DNA from: Mercurialis annua
Taxonomy: Eukaryota > Streptophyta > Magnoliopsida > Malpighiales > Euphorbiaceae
Direction of reading: 5' to 3'
NCBI RefSeq assembly: GCF_937616625.2
Contig: NC_065571.1
Coordinates: 29,989,879 to 30,053,878, forward strand
DNA: 64,000 bases
Position numbers and translations under genes: made by a program. The notes beneath the pieces were generated by a model. That model worked only from the letters and a program-made list of their open reading frames with translations. It did no database searches and was not told the origin of the DNA. Positions 11,511-22,434 of the stretch are shown here, piece by piece (the first letter of the stretch is position 1; each line of letters opens with the position of its first letter).

Positions 11511-13200
11511 CCGACCCTTCTTGCAAAATCTCTCAGAAACACTACACTAATAATTCCTATTTCTTTCAATTCAAGATTTGGTAAGTTCACGTTACTCTTC
11601 TCCTTTCCTTTTCTTTGATTCGATATCGTAATCCGCCGCTTATTAACTTTTTGTTCTACGTTATGGTAGATTTAGACTGAATTTGTTCCTCCCGTTCATC
11701 GATCGTTGCCATCCTCGATTGTCCTCACGTGTTGATACTCTTAACGGTACGTTCGTTCTACGCCGTGACGGTTCATCGCTTTCTTTTATGTACTGCTGCC
11801 GTTTTCTTTACTTTGTTGGCTGCCATAGATCATGTTTCTAGGGTTGTTCTTATTGTTAATAATTGCATGGTTATTATTGGCTATAATTTGATTATTGACA
11901 ATATAAATTTGGTTACTGTGAGTCGAGCTAGGATATTGTTCTCGGTTTAAGTTGTTATTTTGACAGTATGGGATTCTTTGTGACCTTTATTATTCCTTAA
12001 TTCATTAGTAATATGATTCTTGTTGAAGTGTATCAATTGTGGGGTTGGATAATTAGCAGTTATGCTTTATGATTCCATTTTTAATTATTATTTTGATTTG
12101 TAATTCAAATTTGGTGGCGGCAACCTTGGCTTTTAAAATTGTTGGACATCAGATCACTAATTAATTGGTAACTTTTGCTTTAATGTTTTGTTTTTAATTT
12201 TAAATTGCAAAGTGTCAATGAGCCATTTGATTTTAATTAATTTGGGCTTGATTTTATAATCAAGGTTTCTTAATTAAATATCAATTTTGAAACCGAACTT
12301 TCTATTATCTTTTTATTTTCTAAATTATTAATTAAATTATTATTTAAAGTGTTTTGATAAATTTTAATCGGAAAGCGATAATTATTTTATAATATTTTTA
12401 ATCGTATAATTACTCGGGAAATTATCATTTTGAGAATTCTGGCTCAGTGTGCCAAATGGACTAAATTATAAATTTAGCTTCTAATTATTTTTCTTAACTT
12501 ATTTTAGATAAGTAAATTGTCGGTAATTTTGGTTACTTATGTTTTAAGCTATCGAGTTCCGTTTTAGTATTTAATTATTATTTTGTCAAAAGTACGATTT
12601 AGTCCCTAAACTTTTATTAACTTAAAATGATTAAGTTTTTTATTTGTAACTTGGGTTACTTAGAACCGAAGTTATTGAGTTCCGCTTTTAAATGGATTAT
12701 TATTTTGTTAAATTGTTTTATAAATATAAACTCGGGTTTATATTTGATAAACGTTTTGAGTCGGATTAGACTTTGGTCATCCGACAAGTGAGGTTAGCTT
12801 GGTAGTTTGTGATAACTCGGCTAACCCACTATTTGGAAATTATTATTATTTAAAGTTATTAAATAATATTTATAAATTGGATTTTAAGCGGGAACTCAGT
12901 AGACTTATATTAGTTGGGCTTTATTTACCTAATGGGTATTATTTGTGTGTGCTTTGGATTGTTTATTCCGACATGTTATTTGTGCTAGTACTATGTGGTG
13001 TCTAGTACTCTCTAGAGTTAGGGTCTGTTTTTAATAATTATTTTATTTGTCTAGACCCGTCTACTGTTCGTGCTTCAGAGGCGAATCAGGATTAATTGCT
13101 TGCCGGTTTTTCACGTGGATTAGCAAGCCGTGAGTTTGTACTTACTATTTACCGCTTTATTAAGTAAATTGTTATTTTAATATTAAATATATACTGTACG

Positions 13201-13233
13201 TATATTTTCGAACTGTTTTTATATTATGGCTAC
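13201..13233. other. 33-bp indel between the LTRs of A
   Basis: These 33 bp are present in the 5' LTR but missing from the 3' LTR after position 21640. The breakpoints share a TA microhomology. B and D keep a related stretch, so the 3' LTR carries a deletion. Confidence 0.85.
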
Positions 13234-13317
13234 TAGTTGGAACATGCTACCTAATGGGTATCATTAGGACTGTGTGCGCACCGGTATTGATCTGGGTAAG
13301 GTATATATGGAAATGTG

Positions 13318-13436
13318 GTAACTCGGTGTGAGCATAGCTCTCGGGACCAGGTAGAGTAACTCGGTGTAGCTCAACTCTCGGGACTCTGGTATATGTGTGG
13401 CCAGTGGTAACTCGGTGTAGCTCAGCTCTCGGGACC
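13318..13436 (+). repeat. Three-copy LTR motif in A
   Basis: Three copies of a ~30-bp motif starting GTAACTCGGTGT and ending CTCTCGGGAC, at 13318-13348, 13356-13386 and 13407-13436. Similar triplets occur in the 3' LTR of A (near 21725-21843) and, inverted, in B (near 29515-29640 and 51210-51345) and D (near 38037-38156). Confidence 0.85.
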
Positions 13437-14031
13437 AGACCTATTGGATTATGATTATTATTTAGAATTGTGGATTAGGGTTCCAACTATTATCTGTAAT
13501 ATCGTTATTAAATGTTTTAAACGTTTTAAAGGTTTTCCACTTAATAAATGTAAATAGTGGTATGAACTCATCTCAGTATATCTGAGCCCGTTGTTTTCCA
13601 AATTTTCCCCAGGGTTATGATCTGAGAGAGTCTGGTGATCTCCGCATTTACCTTTCCTCGGAGGTTCCATTTATTTTAGTAAAACTGTGAAACTGTTTTA
13701 TTCTTAGACCGCAGTAGTAACTAGACGTCTTTATTATTATTATTTATTTTGTCGGATTGGTTCGACTGTTTATATTGCTCTAGCATGCTGTATTATTTAC
13801 ATTGATTTATGATGAATCTATTTCAGACTCGAAATTGAATAAGCATGTTATATTAACTGTTGAATATTATAACTGCTAGTTTTAGGCTGAAGTCTCGGTT
13901 GCCCCCGAGCATTGGTTTTCTGCAGGTTTATGTGTTTATGTGTTAAATGAAAGGCTAGCTACGGGTTTCGGTACTACATTACCCATACCCTAGCGCCGGT
14001 CGCGATTCATGAAAATGGGTCGTGACAAACT

Positions 14032-14043
14032 TGGTATCAGAGC
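14032..14043 (+). other. Primer-binding site of A (initiator Met tRNA)
   Basis: TGGTATCAGAGC, four bases after the LTR end. It is complementary to the 3' end of plant initiator methionine tRNA and is the common primer site of plant LTR retrotransposons. Confidence 0.93.
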
Positions 14044-16073
14044 TTTGGTTTCAAACCAAGGCCATTGCTTGCTATGTGTTTACTCTGTTAAGTATTGTTG
14101 AGTCTTAGGAACTACTGCGGATATAGGTTTCTGTCATGTCTTTTTAAACGTCATCTTTTGGTTTTTAAAATATTCTGCCTACACCAATAGGATTGAGTCG
14201 AGTCAGTCATTGTATGTTGATTTGATGCTATTAAATGTTAATTTTATTTCACTTGGGTGAATGTTTTATTTGCTGTTGATTTCTCGGGAAATCCTAACTA
14301 TACTTGTTGTGTTTCATACTTGGGTATGAATTACGTGTTATTTAATTGCTTTTGTTCAATCCTTAGGATATGGACAACGTTGTTCGTACTCGTGGTCGTG
14401 CTGCGGCAGAGCAGGCAGCTGAGTCTGATGATGCGATTTCCATGGAAGTCGATCAGAACGTACCACCAGTTCCGGCCAATGCTGGACGTGGTAGAGGTAG
14501 AGGTGCTGGCAGAGGTAGAGGTAGAGGCGGAGGAGTTGGTGCTGGTAGAGGTGGAGCTGGAGGACGTGGTGCAGCAGGTGTTCAGGCACCGGGTGTGCAG
14601 CAGGCACCGAACGTGCAGCAGGCACCAGGGGTACAGCAGGTACCAAATTTACAGGCGTTCGACTTCACTACTTTCTTAGCGGGGATTGTCGAGATGCAGA
14701 ACAACCAGGCTCTTCTGCAGAATCAGTGTACTGTACTGGGTCAGCTAGCGCAGCAACAACAACCTCAGGCTGGTGTTGTAGCTGGTGTTTGTGGACTTGC
14801 TGGTGTCAGTCACATTCCGACGGACAGAGAGTTGGTGATGATCTACTTGAAGTTTAATCCGACTTCTTTTGATAGTACTGGGGATGCTCTTGACTTTTTG
14901 GAGGAATTTGAGTACAACAGTCAGAGGATTCAAGCTTCTGATCGTCAATCAATGATGCTTGTGGAGATGTCGCTGAAGGGTCCAGCTAAGGACTGGTATC
15001 GCGATAACATCAGGCCAGTTATGGATACTTTGTCTTGGGCTGATTTTGTGATCAGGTTCAGAGGTTACTATCTACCCTTCTCTGTTACTGAGAGTTTCAG
15101 AGAAAAGCTGCTAACTTTGAAGAAGGGGGATAGATCGTTGACAGACTACACTACCGAGTTTGTACGTTTGGGGCGGTTTGCTACAGATCTACAGGGTGAT
15201 CAAGAGCGAGTGAACGACCGTTATATTAGGGGTTTAGGCTCGAAGTTTCTACCTTTGCTGATAGGGACAAACATGGAGTTTGCCCGGTTAGTGGATAGTG
15301 CGCGACGGATGGAGAATTCGATGGTTCAGTTTGGAACGATCTCTGACCCTTTCCAGAATCAAAAGGGAAAGAGTGATCTTCCTAGTGGGGGGCAGCAGGC
15401 CCCAGTACTGCATAGTAGTGGGAATTTCTACAGTGGCTCTTCTCAGGCCAACAGGGGGAGTCGACGGACTCACAACAAAGGGAGGCATAGTGCCAGGAGT
15501 GCTCCGTACAGTTCCAGTAGCAGTGGGAGCAACCGTGGTTCAGGACGCGGGTACAGTGGTGGATCGAACATTCCGTTCTGCCAGAATTGCAGACGTAGGC
15601 ATTATGGTCAGTGCCAGCTAGCTTCTGGAGGTTGTTTTACTTGCGGCCAGCCGGGTCACTTTTCTAGGGAGTGTCCGACATCTGGGCAGCATATGTCTAA
15701 CTCCAGTGTGGCGCAGTCTTCTTATCAGCAGCAGAGACCTGCGTTTTCACAGTCTGTAGGGTACTCTCAACCTCCAGCGTCTTTTGGTGGCCAGCGGGGC
15801 CGTGGTTCTGGTGGCAGAGGTTTTGGTGGCCGTGGTAACGGCGGTAGAGGTTCCAACGGTTATGGTACTGGACAGAGTTCGCAGCAGCAGCCGCAGGGTC
15901 AGGCCAGAGTGTTCGCACTTACTCCTCAGGATGCGCGTGCATCAAATGCTGTGGTGCAAGGTGCCATTCCGATTTCTTTTATAGATGCTTTAGTGTTATT
16001 TGATGCGGGTGCAACCCATTCGTTTGTATCTACATGTTTTGCTGGGAAATTGGGTATGACACCATCTGTTTTG

Positions 16074-16429
16074 AGTGAACCTCTAGCTGTGTCTACACCT
16101 ATGTCTGAAGGTGTAGTAGTGGACGTTGTTTATCCTTCGTGTCCAGTGGTTATTCAGGGTAGAGAATTATGTGCTGATTTGATTGTACTTGACGTTCTTT
16201 CTTTTGATGTTATCTTGGGGATGGACTGGTTGTCACGCCATTATGCTTCTAAGTGAACCTCTAGCTGTGTCTACACCTATGTCTGAAGGTGTAGTAGTGG
16301 ACGTTGTTTATCCTTCGTGTCCAGTGGTTATTCAGGGTAGAGAATTATATGCTGATTTGATTGTACTTGACGTTCTTTCTTTTGATGTTATCTTGGGGAT
16401 GGACTGGTTGTCACGCCATTATGCTTCTA
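16074..16429 (+). repeat. 178-bp tandem duplication in protease of A
   Basis: 16074-16251 is repeated as 16252-16429 with one difference (16171 G, 16349 A). 178 is not a multiple of three: the first copy runs into TGA at its junction, and the second copy continues in another frame into reverse transcriptase. Element B has a single copy, so this arose in A or its recent ancestor. Confidence 0.97.
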
Positions 16430-17697
16430 TTGACTGTCGAGGGAAGTCAGTCGAGTTCAGGATTCCAGGTGATCTACCTTTTTCCTTTCAGGGAGAAAAG
16501 GCAGAGATACCTAAGAATTTGATTTCCGCCATCAAGGCGAAGCGGATGTTAGGCAAGGGTTGCCAAGGTTTTCTTGCTGTGGTTCGTGATTTAGAGACTA
16601 GTAGTGGTGATATGCATTGTGTTCCGATAGTGAATGAGTTCACTGATGTCTTTCCAGAGGAATTGCCTGGATTACCACCTGATCGTGATATTGAGTTTTG
16701 CATTGATGTGGTTTCTGGTACAGCTCCGATTTCGATACCGCCGTATCGGATGGCTCCTGCAGAGCTGAAGGAGTTGAAGGACCAGTTGCAAGAGTTGTTG
16801 GATAGCGGGTTCATCAGACCGAGTACTTCTCTGTGGGGTGCTCCAGTTCTGTTTGTGAAGAAGAAAGACGGTTCCTTTCGACTGTGTATCGACTACAGAC
16901 AGTTGAACAAGGCTACTGTCAAGAACAGATATCCTCTTCCTCGCATCGATGATCTGTTTGACCAGTTGCAGGGTACGAAGTGTTTTTCCAAGATTGATTT
17001 GAGGTCTGGGTATCATCAGCTACGGATCCGTGATGCAGATGTGCCTAAGACTGCTTTTCGGACTCGTTATGGACATTTTGAGTTTCTGGTTATGTCCTTT
17101 GGTCTGACGAACGCACCAGTAGCGTTTATGGATATGATGAATAGAGTGTTCAAGCCGTTTTTGGATCAATTTGTTATCGTCTTCATTGATGACATATTGA
17201 TCTATTCTCGGAGTGAGGAGGAGCATGCTTATCATTTGAGGACTATACTACAGACGTTGCGTGAGCATCGGTTGTATGCTAAGTTCTCAAAATGTGAGTT
17301 CTGGTTGGATCAGGTTACCTTTCTAGGACACGTGGTGTCGAAAGATGGGATCAAGGTTGATCCGAAGAAGATTGAGGCGGTCATGGATTGGCAAAGGCCA
17401 AGGTCAGTTACCGAGATCAGAAGTTTTCTGGGTTTAGCTGGCTACTATTGTCGGTTCGTGCAAGATTTCTCCAGAATATCTGCACCTTTGACTAAACTGA
17501 CACAGAAGGGTGTCAAGTTTGAGTGGACTGACAAGTGCGAGGCGAGCTTTGAGAAGCTCAAGGAGATTTTGACTACAGCTCCAGTTTTGGCATTGCCTTC
17601 TGGCATTGACGGTTTCACAGTGTATTGTGATGCGTCTCGGATTGGTTTGGGTTGCGTTCTGATGCAACATGGACAGGTGATTGCCTATGCTTCCAGA

Positions 17698-17700
17698 TAG
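17698..17700 (+). other. Nonsense codon in RNase H of A (CAG to TAG)
   Basis: TAG after ...YASR, where element B reads glutamine. A second TAG near 17845 replaces the glutamine of FDQRE. Both are C-to-T changes in a CAG (CHG) context. Confidence 0.9.
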
Positions 17701-19527
17701 TTGAAGAAGCATGAGGTGAATTACCCTACTCATGATTTAGAGTTGGCAGCTGTGGTTTTTGCGCTGAAAATCTGGAGGCATTATTTGTATGGTGCTACTT
17801 GTGAGATTTTCACTGATCATAAGAGTCTGAAGTATATCTTTGATTAGAGAGAATTGAATTTGAGACAGAGGAGGTGGTTAGAGTTGCTGAAAGACTACGA
17901 CTGTACTATTCAGTACCATCCTGGTAAGGCTAATGTGGTAGCCGATGCGTTGAGTCGCAAGTCTTCGGGCAGCTTGGCTCATATTTCTGAGATTGGGCGT
18001 AGACCCATGGTTAGAGAGTGGCACAGTTTGATAGCTTCAGGCTATGGTTTTCAGATTTCTCAGACTGGTTGTTTGTTAGCACAGTTACAAGTGCAACCCG
18101 TTTTGATTGATCGGATCAAAGCTGTACAAGCTGAGGATCCACAGTTGAAGCGGATTATTGAGGAGGTTCAGCAGGACAGTAATTCTGAGTTTACTTTTGT
18201 GGATGGAGTTCTGAGACATGGTTCGAGATTGTGTGTTCCGGATTCAGATGGTTTGAGAGACCAGATTCTGGAAGAAGCGCACAAGTCTGCTTATAGTGTT
18301 CATCCGGGTTCTACTAAGATGTACCATGATCTTAAGGGTACCTACTGGTGGAGCGGGATGAAGAAGGATGTCGCTGAGTATGTTTCTAAGTGCCTGACTT
18401 GTCAGCAGGTGAAGCTGGAGCATCAGAGACCTTTTGGCTATCTGCAGCCACTACCTATTCCAGAGTGGAAGTGGGAGCGGATTGCTATGGATTTTGTGGT
18501 TGGTTTACCACGTACTCGACAGGGGTACGATTCCATCTGGGTGATAGTTGACCGTATGACCAAGTCAGCTCATTTCCTACCTATCAAGGTTTCGTATACT
18601 GCTTCGAGGTTGGCTCAGTTGTACATCGACAGGATTGTCAGTTTGCATGGTGTACCGGTTTCTATTGTTTCAGACAGAGGTTCTGTGTTTACTTCAAGGT
18701 TCTTGAAAGCGTTACAGGAATCCTTGGGTTGTCGGTTGGATTTCATTACAGCTTTTCATCCTCAGACTGACGGTCAGTCTGAGAGGACTATTCAGACGTT
18801 GGAGGATATGCTCAGGATGTGTGTTCTTGATTTTCGGGGTAGCTGGGATACTCATTTGCCGTTGATTGAGTTTTCTTATAACAACAGTTACCATGCGAGT
18901 ATCGAGATGGCGCCGTATGAGGCTTTGTACGGGCGCAAGTGTAGATCTCCTATCTGTTGGGAGGAGGTCGGAGAGCGTAAACTCTCGGGAGCTGAGATTA
19001 TTCAGATTACCTCAGAGAAGGTACCGTTGATCAAATGGAGGTTAGAGACTGCTTTTAGTCGGCACAAGAGTTATGCTGATCCGAAGAGGAAAGACATTGA
19101 GTTCCAGGTTGGTGATTTCGTGTTTCTTCGGGTTTCGCCTATGAAAGGCGTGGTTCGTTTTGGTGTCAAGGGAAAGTTGGCACCGAGGTATATTGGTCCT
19201 TATGAGATTTCGGAGAGGATTGGAGCTGTGGCTTATCGTCTGGTTCTACCGCCAGACATGTCGTTAGTACATCATGTGTTTCACGTTTCGATGTTGAGAA
19301 AGTGCGTTTCTGATCCTTCGCACGTGATTGTGCCTCAGAGTGTTGAGATTGACCAGGAGCTGTCCTATGAGGAACAGCCAGTTGAGATTGTTGATACACA
19401 GGTGCGTAGGTTGCGGAACAAGGAGATTCCGATGGTCAAAGTTCTCTGGCGCAATCATTCTGTAGAGGAGTGTACTTGGGAGACCGAGTTGGATATGCGG
19501 AATCGCTATCCTTTTCTTTTTCTGTGA

Positions 19528-19636
19528 GGTACGATATCTTGTTTTCGGTGACTTTTATGATTTCTACTTGTGTTACGTGTTGTTCTGGTGGAAATTGCTT
19601 ATCGTGTTAAATTCGAGGACGAATTTTTTTATTTAC
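19528..19636 (+). other. 3' untranslated region with hairpin, element A
   Basis: Short spacer from the pol stop to the polypurine tract. Holds the inverted repeat AAATTCG-AGGA-CGAATTT (19609-19626), conserved in B, C and (with a mismatch) E at nearly the same distance from the tract. Confidence 0.8.
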
Positions 19637-19646
19637 TTGGGGAGAA
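19637..19646 (+). other. Polypurine tract of element A
   Basis: TTGGGGAGAA directly before the 3' LTR start at 19647. Confidence 0.92.
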
Positions 19647-22434
19647 TGTAATACCCCGTAAAAAAAAATATTTTTATTTCGATGATTTCTGGTAATTAAT
19701 TGAGTCGTTCGTGGTTCGATTCGTATCCAGTTTGTTTGATTAATTTGGCCCATGATTAATTATTAAACCATGCGTTAGCCCATGAGAAGCTACAAGCCCA
19801 TGCAATATGCTTACCCAAATATGATCAAGTGCTCTATTTGTAAAGAGTAGCATAGTGGTTGTTGCAGCATATTTTCTTTTTGGTTCCTTTGATAATTAAA
19901 ATTGTTTTTCTAAAACCCTAATCCTTTCTCATTTAATAATCAAACCCTAGCCGACCCTTCTTGCAAAATCTCTCAGAAACACTACACTAATAATTCCTAT
20001 TTCTTTCAATTCAAGATTTGGTAAGTTCACGTTACTCTTCTCCTTTCCTTTTCTTTGATTCGATATCGTAATCCGCCGCTTATTAACTTTTTGTTCTACG
20101 TTATGGTAGATTTAGACTGAATTTGTTCCTCCCGTTCATCGATCGTTGCCATCCTCGATTGTCCTCACGTGTTGATACTCTTAACGGTACGTTCGTTCTA
20201 CGCCGTGACGGTTCATCGCTTTCTTTTATGTACTGCTGCCGTTTTCTTTACTTTGTTGGCTGCCATAGATCATGTTTCTGGGGTTGTTCTTATTGTTAAT
20301 AATTGCATGGTTATTATTGGCTATAATTTGATTATTGACAATATAAATTTGGTTACTGTGAGTCGAGCTAGGATATTGTTCTCGGTTTAAGTTGTTATTT
20401 TGATAGTATGGGATTCTTTGTGACCTTTATTATTCCTTAATTCATTAGTAATATGATTCTTGTTGAAGTGTATCAATTGTGGGGTTGGATAATTAGCAGT
20501 TATGCTTTATGATTCTATTTTTAATTATTATTTTGATTTGTAATTCAAATTTGGTGGCGGCAACCTTGGCTTTTCAAATTGTTGGACATCAGATCACTAA
20601 TTAATTGGTAACTTTTGCTTTAATGTTTTGTTTTTAATTTTAAATTGCAAAGTGTCAATGAGCCATTTGATTTTAATTAATTTGGGCTTGATTTTATAAT
20701 CAAGGTTTCTTAATTAAATATCAATTTTGAAACCGAACTTTCTATTATCTTTTTATTTTCTAAATTATTAATTAAATTATTATTTAAAGTGTTTTGATAA
20801 ATTTTAATCGGAAAGCGATAATTATTTTATAATATTTTTAATCGTATAATTACTCGGGAAATTATCATTTTGAGAATTCTGGCTCAGTGTGCCAAATGGA
20901 CTAAATTATAAATTTAGCTTCTAATTATTTTTCTTAACTTATTTTAGATAAGTAAATTGTCGGTAATTTTGGTTACTTATGTTTTAAGCTATCGAGTTCC
21001 GTTTTAGTATTTAATTATTATTTTGTCAAAAGTACGATTTAGTCCCTAAACTTTTATTAACTTAAAATGATTAAGTTTTTTATTTGTAACTTGGGTTACT
21101 TAGAATTGAAGTTATTGAGTTCTGCTTTTAAATGGATTATTATTTTGTTAAATTGTTTTATAAATATAAACTCGGGTTTATATTTGATAAACGTTTTGAG
21201 TCGGATTAGACTTTGGTCATCCGACAAGTGAGGTTAGCTTGGTAGTTTGTGATAACTCGGCTAACCCACTATTTGGAAATTATTATTATTTAATGTTATT
21301 AAATAATATTTATAAATTGGATTTTAAGCGGGAACTCAGTAGACTTATATTAGTTGGGCTTTATTTACCTAATGGGTATTATTTGTGTGTGCTTTGGATT
21401 GTTTATTCCGACATGTTATTTGTGCTAGTACTATGTGGTGTCTAGTACTCTCTAGAGTTAGGGTCTGTTTTTAATAATTATTTTATTTGTCTAGACCCGT
21501 CTACTGTTCGTGCTTCAGAGGCGAATCAGGATTAGTTGCTTGCCGGTTTTTCACGTGGATTAGCAAGCCGTGAGTTTGTACTTACTATTTACCGCTTTAT
21601 TAAGTAAATTGTTATTTTAATATTTAATATATACTGTACGTAGTTGGAACATGCTACCTAATGGGTATCATTAGGACTGCGTGCGCACCGGTATTGATCT
21701 GGGTAAGGTATATATGGAAATGTGGTAACTCGGTGTGAGCATAACTCTGGGGACCAGGTAGAGTAACTCGGTGTAGCTCAGCTCTCGGGACTCTGGTATA
21801 AGTGTGGTCAGTGGTAACTCGGTGTAGCTCAGCTCTCGGGACCAGACCTATTGGATTATGATTATTATTTAGAATTGTGGATTAGGGTTCCAACTATTAT
21901 CTGTAATATCGTTATTAAATGTTTTAAACGTTTTAAAGGTTTTCCACTTAATAAATGTAAATAGTGGTATGAACTCATCTCAGTATATCTGAGCCCGTTG
22001 TTTTCCAAATTTTCCCCAGGGTTATGATCTGAGAGAGTCTGGTGATCTCCGCATTTACCTTTCCTCGGAGGTTCCATTTATTTTAGTAAAACTGTGAAAC
22101 TGTTTTATTCTTAGACCGCAGTAGTAACTAGACGTCTTTATTATTATTATTTATTTTGTCGGATTGGTTCGACTGTTTATATTGCTCTGACATGATGTAT
22201 TATTTACATTGATTTATGATGAATCTATTTCAGACTCGAAATTGAATAAGCATGTTATATTAACTGTTGAATATTATAACTGCTAGTTTTAGGCTGAAGT
22301 CTCGGTTGCCCCCGAGCATTGGTTTTCTGCAGGTTTATGTGTTTATGTGTTAAATGAAAGGCTAGCTACGGGTTTCGGTACTACATTACCCATACCCTAG
22401 CGCCGGTCGCGATTCATGAAAATGGGTCGTGACA
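19647..22434 (+). repeat. 3' LTR of element A (2788 bp)
   Basis: Near-identical copy of 11208-14027, ending GTGACA followed by the TSD ACGGT (22435-22439). Lacks the 33-bp stretch described for the 5' LTR. Confidence 0.95.

Larger units (their letters stand above)
11208..14027 (+). repeat. 5' LTR of element A (2820 bp)
   Basis: Starts TGTAATACCCCGTA and ends GGGTCGTGACA (TG...CA). Contains two telo-box-like motifs, a splice-donor-like GGTAAGTT at 11580-11587, and three spaced copies of a GTAACTCGGTG...CTCTCGGGAC motif (13318-13436). The plus frame at 11729-11950 and others are LTR shadows with no domain. Confidence 0.95.
11581..14366 (+). other. Predicted leader intron of element A
   Basis: The donor context TTTG|GTAAGTTC at 11580/11581 is close to a consensus plant 5' splice site. 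The acceptor is a T-rich stretch ending CCTTAG at 14366, followed by GAT and the gag ATG (14370). A CCTAAC branch-like sequence lies near 14292. Splicing would remove most of the LTR downstream of the donor plus the primer site and leave a short leader. The donor is present in B, C and D LTRs and the acceptor in B. Unproven: this is a sequence-based prediction. Confidence 0.4.
14370..19527 (+). pseudogene. gag-pol: gag-pol polyprotein of element A (broken)
   Basis: Start ATG 14370 (MDNVVRTRGRAA) follows a splice-acceptor-like site. Gag has an Arg/Gly-rich N-terminus (~40-75), a short Q/P/V-rich repeat, a retrotransposon gag domain (~150-300) and a CFTCGQPGHFSREC zinc knuckle (~422-435). Protease has DAGATHSF near residue 545. 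Reverse transcriptase follows with intact FIDDIL (17182-17199), then RNase H (YCDAS near 17620). Integrase has the HHCC finger and D/D/E residues at about 18490, 18672 and 18781, followed by a GPY/F-like IGPY and a chromodomain (~19360-19520). Breaks: a 178-bp tandem duplication puts a stop at 16254-16256 and shifts frame; TAG at 17698-17700 and TAG near 17845 replace CAG codons. The ancestral frame was one continuous gag-pol. An intact product would have formed particles, copied RNA and integrated. Confidence 0.95.
11208..22434 (+). mobile_element. Element A: complete Tekay-like chromovirus (Ty3/gypsy)
   Basis: Full structure: TSD ACGGT (11203-11207 and 22435-22439), 5' LTR 11208-14027, primer site 14032-14043, gag-pol 14370-19527, hairpin, polypurine tract, 3' LTR 19647-22434. 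Domain order is gag with a CCHC knuckle, protease, reverse transcriptase, RNase H, integrase, chromodomain, which is a chromovirus. The long LTRs and the chromodomain type resemble the Tekay/Del lineage. The two LTRs differ by about 20 substitutions, one 33-bp deletion and one base in a poly-A run (counted by eye), so the insertion is recent. The coding region is broken in three places and cannot make a complete polyprotein. Confidence 0.95.

Noticed and set aside
14032..14043. tRNA gene at the TGGTATCAGAGC sites
   Set aside because: Only the 12-nt complement of a tRNA 3' end is present at fixed distance from LTR ends; no cloverleaf.
14356..19458. Additional frames on both strands over gag-pol of A (for example 14356-14646, 15697-15918, 16488-16814)
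   Set aside because: Shadows of the real coding frame; they carry no domains of their own.
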